This document shows positions 10,927 to 22,502 of a stretch of DNA of 64,000 nt, one piece after another. A program made the position numbers and the translations under genes. Position 1 is the stretch's first letter, and each line of letters starts with the position of its first letter. This DNA is from Cryptomeria japonica (taxonomy: Eukaryota; Streptophyta; Pinopsida; Cupressales; Cupressaceae), in NCBI RefSeq assembly GCF_030272615.1, contig NC_081408.1, forward strand, positions 399,805,889 through 399,869,888, read 5' to 3'. The notes beneath the pieces were generated by a model. That model made no database searches and was not told where the DNA came from. It saw only the letters and a list, made by a program, of their open reading frames with translations.

Positions 10927-12251
10927 TAATGGTATGATGAAAGAATAAGTATCTGGTCAACTACTGAGAGGGGGGGTGAATCAGTAGATATAAAAAATGA
11001 TAATAAACTTCACCAATCAATCTCTCAAAGTAAACTTAGAATAATAACTCTGTCAAGATAAAAACTCATAAGATAAACCAGTTGTCTATTACAATAATTT
11101 AACAGTAAATAACTTCTTCATATCTTCAATACTTCCGGTTATCATGACTTATCAAAAATAGTTAAATAGTTAAGTAAATCAACCATGAAAACATAACCAC
11201 AAAAACATTCACCACTTGACACAAATATTTTTGACGTGGAAACCCAAATAGGTAAAAACCACGGTGAGATGAGACTCACAAGATAATATTTGAACTCTTC
11301 TGAAGTTCACCCTGTTAGGAGCCTAGCCTGTTAAAGCTTTACAAAAAGTCCTGTTAAGAACTGATCCTGTTAGGAATCACTTGGTTAAGAGATTGACTAC
11401 AAATGCCTTGTTAGAAGCAATACCCTGTAAGGAGTAACCTCGGTAGAGGATTTAAAAATCCAATATAATGTACTACCTTGTTAGAGGATTTGAATAGCGC
11501 CAAGCTTGTTAGAGCTTACCCAATTAGGGAATTTCAATTCTGCTGTAATTATTAGAAAACAATAGGAGTTTTCTGATTTGTCTAAATAACACTACACTTG
11601 TTTGATCAGATCCATTTCATGCTCCTATTTGCCTTTACTCAAATTTCAGATAAATAATCTGGTTTGAAAACCACACAATCAACTGAACTATGTCTATCTC
11701 TTTGCCAACTCACTTAAAACTTAACAACTTCACCGACCTTAAATACAAATCAATCAGGTCGGTAACACAACAAAAACCTAACTCTCATCGAGATTACAAA
11801 CAAATTCGGTTCAAGTATGACCATTGGATTACATAGCAATCTCTGCACATCAATCAAGAAAACCTTGATCGCTCCTTGATTACCGCTTCATTGAACTTAG
11901 TAATTCATCACGCGCTTTGCATTAGATGCAATACATTTGCTCATTCCCTAGACAAAAACAGTTACAACAACTCGCCAAAATCTCTTGGAATTGTCTTCAT
12001 ACAATAATCATGTGTGTCATCATCATTGCCGCTCATCATCATATCATAAACCAATTTAACCAATTCACCAAACTTAATTGGTTAGGGTTTATAAAAAAAA
12101 ATAGGTAGGGTTTATCAGTTACAAAAATAGATAAGGTTTACACCTTTACACCGGTTACGGTAGCAATAATACAACAATATCATTACCAGTTCAATTGACA
12201 TCGATGACAACATAACATATCATTAATGCAATCTTCATGCAAATGCCAATA
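10927..12251 (-). repeat. 5' LTR of element B
   Basis: 1325 bp. The outer end reads TATTGG instead of TGTTGG. The inner end is ATTA just before AT and the primer-binding site. The C-run hairpin arms CTACTGA (10961-10967) and TCAGTAG (10981-10987) and the CGTGG/CCACG hairpin (11235-11263) are intact. Confidence 0.88.
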
Positions 12252-12256
12252 GATAT

Positions 12257-13250
12257 GTTTTGGAGAAGATTACTTGAAGATTACAAAGGATGCCTACTCT
12301 GTTCCTTAGAATGGACCGGTTACTACTATTGAGATCAAGGATGTTGAAAATAACATTAGAGCCAAGGAAGCATTATTGAGCACCTTGACTGATTCATAAA
12401 TGACTAATGTAATGGGACTTCAAACCACACATGAGATCTGAGACAATCTTGAGACCCTGCATGAAGAAGATAAACAAGTCAAAGTTGCTAAGTTGTAGAG
12501 TTTGAAAGGGAAGTATGAGATGCTAAAGATACGAGAAGATGAGAACATAAACACCTTTATGGATAAAGTGAATGAACTTGTCCTAGGTATCAGATGTGCC
12601 GGTGGAACCCTTGAAGAAGTTAAAATTGTTTCTAAGGTGTTGAGATCATTGCATTCTTCTTACAAACATAAGGTAGATGCTATTGATGAGATTCAGAGTG
12701 TAACTATTGTGACAAGAGATATGTTGGTGAATCACATGGAAAGTCTGAGACAACATTTAGAGCATCTGTGTCTGACAAGAAGAAGTATGATTCTGATGAA
12801 TGCAAAATATCTAGATATGAAAACGAGAGAAGAGAGATGGAAGAGAAAGAAAGAGAATTGGATGAGCTTGAATCATTGATTTCTTGGAGATTGCCTAAGG
12901 GAGGTGGTAAGTATGACGAAAAATTGCCTCTCAAATATTTTTCTTGCAATAAGATAGGAAATTTTTCTTCTAGGTGCTTGGAGAGAATGGCTAAATATGA
13001 TAGGAATGACAAATTTGATAAGCATGATAAGTATGATAGATATGAGAAGCATGAGAAGTATGATAAGCCTTACAAGTCTAACTAGAAGTATAAGCGTCAA
13101 AAAAACTATTATTATGTTGCTGATGAAGGTGTTACAGATGAAGATTCAGAAGGAGATGAAGTTGTGTTTATTGCTTTCAAAGAAGATGGATCGATACCTG
13201 TTGATTCCACAAGCTGCACTATTGAGGAGAAAGCTTTAGCTACTAAAGTT
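12257..13250 (+). pseudogene. Element A gag, main part
   Basis: Resumes the gag frame after element B. The segment from 12502 reads KGKYEMLKIREDENINTF, VNELVLGIRCAGG and VSKVLRSLHSSYKHKV, typical copia gag helices. A frameshift near 12770 moves to a second frame with EMEEKERELDELESLISWRLPKGGGKY and a zinc knuckle at about 12938-12976 that has lost its first Cys (KYFSCNKIG) and its His (N). A run of K-Y/F/H-D/E triplets follows (about 12988-13074), ending at TAG. Not functional. Confidence 0.8.
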
Positions 13251-13779
13251 AAAGAGAAGTGAATGGGTGATTGACAGTGGTTGTTCACATCATATGACCG
13301 GTGATAAAAGAAAAATTGTGTGTATGGAGAGGTATTATGGTGGAATAGTAGGATTTGGAAATGGCAAAGCCTGTGTGATCCATGGTAGAGGTTCTATTTT
13401 CTTTGATGGTAAGAATAACACTAATGATGTCTTGTATATTTAAGGTTTAAAGCATAATCTTTTAAGCGTTGGACAGATAGTTGACATAGGTTATGATTTG
13501 AAATTCAAGAATGGAAAATGCAGGATCCTAAATGCCTCTGGCTTAGAGATTACATCTAGAACTAAGACTAAAGGTAATATCTTTCATTTGAATACTGGTG
13601 AGAAAAGTTGCTTGATTGCTCTGATTGATGAAAGTTGATTGTGACATAGGAGAATGTGCCATGTTAATTTTGACTCAATGATTAAGATCAGTTTCACACA
13701 AGCTATTAGAGATCTGCATACAATTTTTAAGCCTGCTAATCCGATATGCAAGGAATGTCTAATGGGTAAGCAAATAAGA
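13251..13779 (+). pseudogene. Element A protease and integrase zinc finger
   Basis: The frame reads SEWVIDSGCSHHMTGD at about 13258, the copia aspartic protease with DSG active site, then GLKHNLLSVGQI, and the start of integrase RRMCHVNFDSM and ICKECLMGKQ, which gives the HHCC finger with one His substituted. In-frame stops occur (before GLKHN, and in DES*L*H). The sequence is cut at 13779, where the G LTR begins; it continues at 58927 with YFKSKQYTSNGLLDLVHTD. Confidence 0.8.
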
Positions 13780-14953
13780 TGTCATATGCTTAAAATCATC
13801 ATTGCTTAACTAGAAATAATAAGGAAATCATGAATCTATATTCTAGCTAAAGAATTAAAACACACATCAATAGAATAACACAATCAAAATAATAAGGATG
13901 TAAAATATCAATTAAGACTCCCTATCCCATGATCGCATATGGCTTCCATTGTTCTTCTCTTCTTTGTGGTTGATGGCTCTTAGATATTGCGCTAGCAACC
14001 TGCAATTGACAAAAAGATTCAAAGTTCGTGATTATTGAAAATGGAGATTGAATGCTAAATTTATAGATTTTTGGAGAGGATTGATTGAGAGGTGGAACTC
14101 AATGATCAAGAGGTGGAACTCAGGTGAGCTCACATGCTGATTGATAGTTGAATTGTTGATTTGGAAGTGGAACATAATAGATTGAATAGTTAATTGATTG
14201 AAAAATGAAAATGAATGATTGGAGGAGAATTGAAGAATGATTTAATTAATCAATTAATTGAATTGATCAATTAAAATAGATTGAATAATTAACTGATTGA
14301 TGACTGATTGAAAGCTTTTTGGAAAAAAAGCAAAGTGGAAGATAGAAATAGGAATTGAAAAGATAATTGAATTAATTAATTTAGCACATGCTTGCACTTT
14401 GACTTTGATTTTGAATTTAATCTTTGCATGAGATTTAATTCAAATATTGAATTTATTTTAATTTCAATTTATTATTTGAATATATTTAGAACTTTGACTT
14501 TGATTTTCAATTTGATTTTTGAAATCATGCACATGTATTTGAATTTAGACAAAATTAGAAGAATATGAATATGAATTTGAATTTGAGGAATTAATGAAAT
14601 AAGATGAAATTAGAATTTGGGAATTTGGAATTTGAATTAGAAGAATAAATTATTTAATTAAGTAATTTAAAGAAACTATTTAATTATTTAGAAATTGAAT
14701 TTAATTAAATAATAAAGATTATTTAAATTAAGGATTAAAATCACAATTAATTAAATAATTAATATTTAATTTTTTATTAGAAAAGGGTTAAATGATTAAT
14801 TGATTAGAAATAGAAATAGAAATAGAATAATTAGTAAGATAATGAAGAAATATGAATTTAGAAAAATAAGATTAATTAAAGAATTAAAGAATTATTTAAT
14901 CAATCGGATGAATAATTTGTACATGATTAAAGAGACATTTTTAGGTGTCTACA
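13780..14953 (-). repeat. 3' LTR of element G
   Basis: Minus strand runs from TGTAGACACC at 14953 to GACA at 13780, 1174 bp. A purine-rich tract (CAAAGAGGGGCATA, about 14954-14967) precedes it. Strongly AT-rich. The copy at 55985-58921 matches block by block outside the LINE. Confidence 0.85.
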
Positions 14954-15160
14954 TATGCCCCTCTTTGAGACAATGTTGGAATGACGTTGTTTCAAAGAAA
15001 ACAAAAAAATAATGCCCCGGTGACATTTAGGGTGCAAATATGCCCCCTCGGAAAAGTGGTCAAAAAATCATGAAATTGAGACCAATTTAATGATAATGTT
15101 AGTAAGTTAAAGAAATGTTAGTAAATATGAGAATGAAATATTAGATAGAATTGATGAAGG
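14954..15160 (-). other. Element G 3' UTR, part next to the 3' LTR
   Basis: Non-coding. Contains the polypurine tract at about 14954-14967 and two more purine-rich blocks near 15012-15016 and 15041-15047. Interrupted at 15160 by element E; continues at 22503. Confidence 0.6.
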
Positions 15161-15195
15161 TGATAACTCAATGATGGACAATAAGTACCAAACTG

Positions 15196-15226
15196 GTACT
15201 GAGAGGGGGGGGGGGTGAATCAGTAC
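15196..15226 (-). other. C-run hairpin at U5 end of LTR E
   Basis: GTACTGA (15196-15202) pairs with TCAGTAC (15220-15226). The loop holds a 12-base G-run on the plus strand (C-run in the RNA sense). Confidence 0.6.
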
Positions 15227-15469
15227 AGTCACAAATACTTTTCCCGAACGGTCTAAAACAGAGTGCAACCAGTAAAGCTAAGAATGATTGTGACAAGCAT
15301 TAATTGGTTAATCACTTAGCTTTCCACTCAACTTAATACACCCGTATGCATGAATAGGTAATTTGTCATTAGAAATATAATAATAGCTAGCTTAGCATGA
15401 TTTACCTTCAGACACAAATCACTTAAATCATCACATGAAAAATACTACACATGACACACAAATTTTTCA

Positions 15470-15497
15470 CGTGGAAACCCAACTGGGAAAAACCACG
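15470..15497 (-). other. CGTGG/CCACG hairpin in LTR E
   Basis: CGTGG (15470-15474) pairs with CCACG (15493-15497); inside, CCC (15478-15480) pairs with GGG (15485-15487), with A-rich internal loops. The same structure is at 21339-21366 in the 5' LTR. Confidence 0.6.
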
Positions 15498-16605
15498 GTG
15501 GGGATGAATACCCACAAGCTACTTTTGAACTCTTTAGAAGTCCGCTCTGTTAGGAGCCTAGTTCGGTTAAAGACTGTTAAAACAGGTTCTGCTAGGAACC
15601 GATCCTGTTAGAGATCACCCAGTTAAGGGATGGATAAATACCCAGTTAAGGGTTAAACCCTATTAGAGGTTACCTTTCTAGAGGATTTCAAGAACTCAAT
15701 GAGTTTGGGTCACCCTGTTAAAGGATTTACAACAAGCTGGTTAAAGCTACCCGGTTAAGGGATTTTCCAACTGTTGAAGTGGTTAAAGATCAATAGGTAT
15801 TACAATGATCTGATAATAGCACTCAATGCCTAATGTAGATCCACTTAAGTTCCTTCCTTCTGCACACACACTATGTAGGAATCAATCCTCTTATCTCATC
15901 TGGTCTGACAAGAATCACATATCTCTGCACTTAGATACATACACATAATTTGCCAACAACCTCAGCATGAAACACAACGTCGACCTTATAGGAAATAGAT
16001 AGGTTGGCATCATAAACCCTAAACCCTAAACATTTAGGTTTACCAATACAGTCGGTTCAATCCTGACCGTTAATCACATTGGATTTGACTACAATGGTCT
16101 TGAATAGATCTCAAGATATTCTCCATCATTCATTCTTCACTGCTTTATGGATGCGATAACCCATCACACGTTCTCCACCATTTACAGAGACTTCACACAC
16201 TCCCAAGGTAGATAGGATCGATCTCCTTCATGCAAGATCCTTCATGTGCTTAAGTTGACATGGCAACATGATCTGATCTTCATTACAATGCTAACTCATC
16301 ACAATACCTTTGAACACTTCAACCGGAAACCCAGAAGTTGAGACTACGAACCGGTAGTCATGCAAAACCTTCATATACTTCTCATACCAACATATCGGTT
16401 TACCTCAAACAAACATACCACTTCACCTTTTCACATATACCGGTTCGCAATGTTATACCAGTTCTCACATGTACTAGTTCTTGGTATCATACCGGTTCTC
16501 TTTGCCTGTTGCAAACTTCAATATACCGGTTCACTCTTCAGCATATTGACATCAATGAAAACATACAATATCATCATGTCGACATATTCTGCACAAATGC
16601 CAACA

Positions 16606-16809
16606 ATCTCCCCCTTTGGCATTGATGGCAATATACAAAGATATCTCTCTGCTTCACATCTTCTCCCTCTTTGACAACAATGCCAAAGTGGAGGCACAAG
16701 CTTACCATGTTCCACTATGCTGCTCCCCTTGAGGAGTAGCATCCTTCAACACATCAATCTTGAAAAATATTGGACACTGCGATACTTGACTGATGTGGAG
16801 CACATACTG
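16606..16809 (-). other. Element E 3' UTR and polypurine tract
   Basis: AAAGGGGGAGAT (minus strand, about 16606-16617) lies directly before the 3' LTR; purine-rich blocks also occur near 16664-16673 and 16723-16732. No gene. Confidence 0.8.
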
Positions 16810-19800
16810 TCAGTTCACCTCTTGAAGGGGCAACACCCCTAATTCACCTCTCAAATAGGTAAATATAGCCTTTGGTAGAGGCTTGGTGAATATGTCTGCT
16901 AACTGCTCCTTACTGGAAACATGTCCCAACACAACCTCCTTGTTCTAAACCTTCTCCCTCAAGAAATGATACTTAAGCTCAAAGTGCTTGGTTCTAGCAT
17001 GCAAAACCAGATTCTTGGAAATGTTAATTGCACTTGTATTGTCACAAAATATGCTTACCGGTCTAGATACAGGAACTTTGAAGCCATTTAATACATGCTT
17101 CATCCAAATAGTCTGGGTGCAGTTCATAAAAGTTGCAACATACTCTGCTTCTGTTGTAGACTGAGAGATACAACTCTGATTTTTACTCATCCATGAGACC
17201 AGTCTACCACCAATGAAGAATGCACCACCGGTTGTGCTATTTCGGTCATCTACATTACCAGCCCAATCAGCATCTATGAACACTTTCAGGTTGAAATCAT
17301 TATTGTATGGATACCATAACCCATAGTCAACTGTTCCCTTCAGATATCTAAGAATCCGCTTGACTACTACCAAGTGGGATTGTCTTAGGCTTTGTTGAAA
17401 CCGAGCAGTAATACCCATTGCATGTGCAATGTCTAGTCTGCTATGCACTACATAATGCAACTTACCAATCATTGATTGGTAATCCTTCTCATTTACCACC
17501 ATTGAGTCATCTTCTTTTGATAATTTACAATCGGTCACCATTGGTGTACCAATCGGTTTACTGTCTTCCATGCCAAAGGTCTTCAACACCTCTTTGACAT
17601 ACTTGGACTCAGTAATAAAGATTCCATCTTTCATTTGTTGAATCTGCAGTCCAATGAAGAACTTAATCTCCCCTGTGAGTGACATTTCAAACTCCTTTTT
17701 CATCTCATCAGCAAATTCATGACTCATCTTGTCATCACCTCCAAAGATGATGTCATCAACAAATACTTCACAGATCAGAATCTGATCTCCTTTTGATTTC
17801 AAGTAGATATTGCTATCTTCACTTGTTCTTTCAAATCCAATCTTCACAAGATGGGAGTGCAAGCGTTCATACCATGCTCTAGGTACCTGCTTCAGTCCAT
17901 ACAAGGCTTTATGTAGCCTACACACCATGTCACTATCTTCTGATAAGGCAAACCTATCTGCTTGTTCTATGTACACCTCCTCTTCAATTATTCCATTTAG
18001 GAATGTAGATTTTGCATCCATTTGATATACCTTGAATCCTTTAAAAGCTACATATGCAAGAAGCATACACACTCCTTCCAATCTTGCTATTGGAGAAAAG
18101 GTTTCTCCATAGTCTTCTCCTTCTTCTTGGGTGTATCCTTTACACACTGGTCTGGCTTTGTTCCTTATCACTGTGCCATCCTCATTTAGCTTGTTTCTGA
18201 AAACCCATTTGGTTCCAATGACATTTTTATGCTCCGGTCTGGGTACCAAAGACCATGTACCATTCTTCTCTATCTGGTCAAGTTCCTCCTCCATTGCCTT
18301 GATCCAGTCTTCATCTTTATGTGGCTCTTTGAATGATTTAGGATCAAATTCAGAGATCATACATGAGCTTTCTCTGACCTTTCTTCTTGTAAGAATTCCT
18401 GCATCTTTGTCTCCTATGATCTGGTTTGGATCATGATTGAGTTTGACATACTTAGGTATGTTCTTAACAAATTCTTCTTTCTTTTCTTCTTCATCCTCAT
18501 CTTCATCAGCATCAGCATCCACCGGTGTAGGAACACAATTATTGGTACTGGGCTGATTTGCTACCGGTTCCCAGAAGGTTACTACTGGTTCATCTCCTAC
18601 TTGCTCACTGCCAGTTCCCTTAGGTTTCTCAGAGTTTTCATCAACCCTAACATTGATGCTTTCAACAATTCTCTGAGTCCTATTGTTGAAATATTTGAGA
18701 GCTTTACTCTTGGTGGAATATCCTAGGAATATTCCTTCATCACATTTTGCATCGAACTTGCTCTGATGTTCACTCCTCTTCATATAACATTTGCTACCAA
18801 AATTTCTAAAGTAGCTTACCATTGGTGTCTTACCACTCCAGTACTCATAAGGAGTCTTATTCTTTCCCTTTTTGATGAGTACCCAATTCATTGTGTAGAC
18901 TATAGTGCTCACCGCTTCTCTCCAAAAGGTGTGAGCAACTTTTCCTTGGATCAACATAGTTTCAGCCGCTTCAACCACAATCCAATTGTTTCTCTCTACT
19001 AAGCCATTCCGCTGTGGAGTCCCGGGGACAGACAATTGCCTCTTGATGCCATTCTCTTCACAATATTTTTTGAATTCATCAGAGGTGAATTCCCCTCCTT
19101 GATCAGTTCTAAGGCATTTGATTCTTCTACCACTTTCCTTTTCTACCAATGCTCTGAAATCTTTGAACTTTCCAAAGGCTTCAGACTTGCCCTTCAAGAA
19201 TGCGACCCACATCATTCTTGAGCAATCATCTATAAGAATCATAAAATACCTATCTCCCTGCACACTCCTAGTTTTCATAGGACCACACAAATTGGTATGC
19301 ACAAGATCAAGTAAGTTGTCAGCTGTGAAAGATTTACCTTTGAAGGTTGAGAAAGACATTTTCCCTAGTTGACATTCTCTACACAAAGTATTTTTCAGTT
19401 TGCTCAGCATCGACAGTCCTCTAACTTCCTTGATCTTACTAGCCTTTACAATGTTATCAAAGTTTACATGGCAGAGTCTGCTATGCCATATCCAACTATC
19501 ATCAATCTTAGCCATAAGACATATACTTATATTTGCATTTAGCTGAAATAAGTTACCTTTGGTCTGCATACCGGTGGCCATCAAATCACCATTCTTTCCT
19601 TTGATTTTGCACACTCCATTTTTGAATTCCAAAGTGAGTCTACTGTCATTCAGCTGGGCAACACTTAATAGATTGTGTTTGAGACCTTCAACCCAATGCA
19701 CATTGTCAACACTACTCTTTCCATTTAGAGAGATGGACCCTCTTCCTCTGACCATACATGGTGCATCATTACCAAAGCGAACCACACCACCATCATATTC

Positions 19801-20901
19801 TTCCAAAGATAGAAATTTGCTCCGGTCACCAGTCATATGATGAGAGTAGCCACTGTCAATAATCCACTCATTGGAATTGTCAAAGCGGGAGACAAGAGCC
19901 TTCTTGTTTGACACATCTTCCTTTACTACAACAAACACAATATCTTCATTCTCTTCATCTTCCGATTCCTCATCTATGACACCTTCATCAACAACAACAA
20001 AACAATTTCTCCGGTTTCCTCCTTTGAATTTCTTGAACCTCTCTGGTTTGTCCTTGTTGTCACCATTAGGACAGTTTATAGCAATATGTCTTATCTGGTT
20101 ACAAGAGAAGCATTTCAAAGGGAGCTTACCTCTGTATTTACTGGTTCCTTTAGGAAGTTTCCTGGCAAGAAGAGCTTCAAATTCCTTTAGGATCTCCTCA
20201 TCATGTATTTCTCTGCTCTGTCTTGGTTCACCACTGGTGCTTGCTTCTTTTCCTTTTCTAGATGGTACAACAGAAGCTCTAAAAGTAGATTCAGTCTTTT
20301 GAACACTACCATCAAAACTATTAAGCTCATAGGCTGTCAACTTTGCAATAATGGAGGCGAGGGACACCTTAGTCTTGTTTATTGATCTCAACTTTTGAAT
20401 AGCAGCAACCCTTATTGCATAAACCAGTAATAAGGATCTCAAAACTTTGCTTACCATAGTGGAATCTTCCATTTTACCACCTGCACTCTTGATATCTCCA
20501 ACAACAGTTTTCATTCTTATTCCATACTATTGAATGGTCTCACCTTTAACCATCTGCATGTCTTCAAACTTCCCTCTAAGGCTTTCTTCCTTAGCTTGTT
20601 TTACATGCTCATCACCGCCATAGATATTCTCAAAAGTGTCCCATACTTCTTTGGGATTATCTTTATCCTGGACATCAATAAACTCAATGTCAGATAAGCT
20701 GCTGATTAGGGCTTCCATGATTTTCCCATTCTCATGTATTTCTCTCTTTTGATCATCGGTGAGAGTACTAGTAGGAATAACAAAAGCATTCTCAACATAG
20801 CTCCAGTGTTGAGCACCCATGCTTCTGATGTAAATCTTCATTCTGTCCTTCCATATTTTGAAGTTATCTCTATTGAAATTTGGACCTTCCCTCTTCATCA
20901 A
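16810..20901 (-). pseudogene. copia gag-pol polyprotein with two in-frame TAG codons
   Basis: One frame from ATG 20901 to TGA 16810-16812, 1363 codons. TAG at 20527-20529 splits off the first 124 gag residues; TAG at 16945-16947 removes the last 45 residues (conserved SSKEQLADIFTKPLP). Numbering from Met 20514: zinc knuckle C135-C148 (CX2CX4HX4C), protease DSG at 220-222, integrase HHCC H344/H349/C378/C381, core with D471 and E507 (35 apart) but Asn at 408 where the first catalytic Asp is expected, acidic spacer 667-680, RT from about 769 with FVDD at 918-921, RNase H with Asp 1081. RT follows integrase, the copia order. Probably inactive because of the stops and N408, but the most complete frame in the window. 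Exact copia lineage not assigned. Confidence 0.93.
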
Positions 20902-20958
20902 TACAACAAGATCTTTCCCTCAAGCGGTTAAGCTTACAACACAAAGGACTTGGAGGAT

Positions 20959-20970
20959 GCTCTGATACCA
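20959..20970 (-). other. Primer-binding site of element E
   Basis: TGGTATCAGAGC on the minus strand, two bases beyond the TATCA end of the 5' LTR. Confidence 0.92.
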
Positions 20971-20972
20971 AT

Positions 20973-22502
20973 TGATAACTCAATGATGGACAATAAGTAC
21001 CAAACTGATACTAAGAGGGGGGGGGGGTGAATCAGCAGTCATAAATACTTTTCCCGAACCGGTTTGACTGCAAACACTGCAAATGTCTGATAGACATTAA
21101 CACTGATCTGAAACAGAGTGCAGCCGATAAAGCTAAGAATGACTGTGACAAGCATTAACTGGTTAATCACTTAGCTTTCCACTCAACTTAATACTACACT
21201 TCCATTTCACCCTTATGCATGAATAGGTAATTTATCATTAGAAATATAATAATAGCTAGCTCAGCATGATTTACCTTCAGACACAAATCACTTAAATCAT
21301 CACATGAAAAATACTACACATGACACACAAATTTTTCACGTGGAAACCCAACTGGGAAAAACCACGGTGGGGATGAATACCCACAAGCTTCTTTTGAATT
21401 CTTTAGAAGTCTGCTCTGTTAGGAGCCTAGTCCGGTTAAAGACTGTTACAACACGTTCTGCTAGGAACCGATCCTGTTAGAGATCACCCGGTTAAGGGAT
21501 GGCTAAATACCCGGTTAAGGGTTAAACCCTGTTAGAGGTTACCTTGTTAGAGGATTTCAAGAACTCAATGAGTTTGAGTCACCGTGTTAAAGGATTTATA
21601 GCAAGTTGGTTAAAGCTACCCGGTTAAGGGATTTTCCAACTGTTGAAGTGGTTAAAGATCAACAGGCATTACAATGATCTGATAATAGCACTCAATGCCT
21701 AATGTAGATCCCCTTAAGTTCCTTCCTTCTGCACACACACTATGTAGGAATCAATCCTCTTATCTCATCTGGTTTGGCAAGAATCATGCATCTCTGCACT
21801 TAGATACACACACATCATTTGCCAACAACCTCAGCATGAAACACAACATCGACCTTATAGGAAACAGATAGGTCGGCAACAAAAACCCTAAACCCTAAAC
21901 ATTTAGGTTTACCAATACAGTCGGTTCAATCTTGACCATTACTCACATTACATCTAACTACAACAGTCTTGAACAGATCTCAAGATATTCTCCATCGTTC
22001 GTTCTTCACTACTTCATGGATGCGATTACCCATCACGCATTCTCCACTGTTTATAGAGACTTCGCACATTCCTGAGGTAGATAGGATTGATCTCCTTCAT
22101 GCAAGATCCTTCACCCACTTAAGCTAACGTGATAACATGATCTGATCTTCATTACAATGCTAACTCATCACACAACCTTTGAACACTTCAACCAAAAACC
22201 CTGAAGTTGAGACTACCAACTGATAGTCATTCAAAACCTTCATATACTTCTCATACCAACATACCGGTTTACCTCAAACAAACATACCGCTTCACCTTTT
22301 CACATATACCGGTTCACAATGTTATATCAGTTCTCACATGTATCGGTTCTCGGTATCATACCAGTTCTCTTTGCTTGTTGCAAACTTTAATATATCGGTT
22401 CACTCTTCAGCATATTGACATACCGCTTCACTCTTCAACATATTCACATCAATGACAATATACAATATCAATATGTCAACATATTCTGCACAAATGCCAA
22501 TA
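20973..22502 (-). repeat. 5' LTR of element E
   Basis: 1530 bp, outer end TATTGG (TG changed to TA), inner end TATCA. The telomere-type words are at about 21884-21900. The C-run hairpin has decayed here (arms TACTAA and TCAGCAG), while the CGTGG hairpin (21339-21366) is intact. Confidence 0.9.

Larger units (their letters stand above)
9155..12251 (-). mobile_element. Element B: non-autonomous copia deletion derivative
   Basis: A complete LTR-internal-LTR unit of 3097 bp with identical 5-bp target duplications GATAT (9150-9154 and 12252-12256). Only 520 bp lie between the LTRs: a polypurine tract and 3' UTR (10407-10738), the last ten or so pol codons (about 10739-10770), the first 29 gag codons (10768-10857), and the primer-binding site (10913-10924). 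All cis signals are kept while gag-pol is almost wholly lost. Element E is the related, fuller copy (same gag opening MMK.EGP.FNR). Confidence 0.9.
15161..16605 (-). repeat. 3' LTR of element E
   Basis: Minus strand from TGTTGG at 16605 to TATCA at 15161, 1445 bp. It carries a CCCTAAA double telomere-type word (about 16013-16030), the CGTGG/CCACG hairpin (15470-15497) and the C-run hairpin (15196-15226). It differs from the 5' LTR by several indels, the largest about 55 bases near 21060-21115 of the 5' copy. Confidence 0.9.
15161..22502 (-). mobile_element. Element E: nearly intact Ty1/copia retrotransposon
   Basis: 7342 bp with two LTRs, polypurine tract, primer-binding site and one gag-pol frame. 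Flanks GAAGG (15156-15160) and GAAAG (22503-22507) form a TSD with one change. It lies in the 3' UTR of element G, so it is younger than G. It is the best-preserved element here: no frameshift, two in-frame TAG codons. Its gag start and pol end match the remnants in element B, so the two are one family, and E-like proteins could have mobilised B. Confidence 0.92.

Noticed and set aside
12704-13239. Open frames on both strands over element A gag
   Set aside because: Only the frames with the knuckle remnant and the K-Y-D tail match copia gag; the rest are shadows caused by the simple repeat.
16338-16742. Plus-strand frames of 95 and 104 codons and a minus frame of 74 in the E LTR/UTR
   Set aside because: They lie in an LTR, overlap each other and are not kept well in the other LTR copy.
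17810-20385. Plus-strand open frames of 60-143 codons across element E
   Set aside because: They lie antisense to the well-supported gag-pol frame and contain no known motif.
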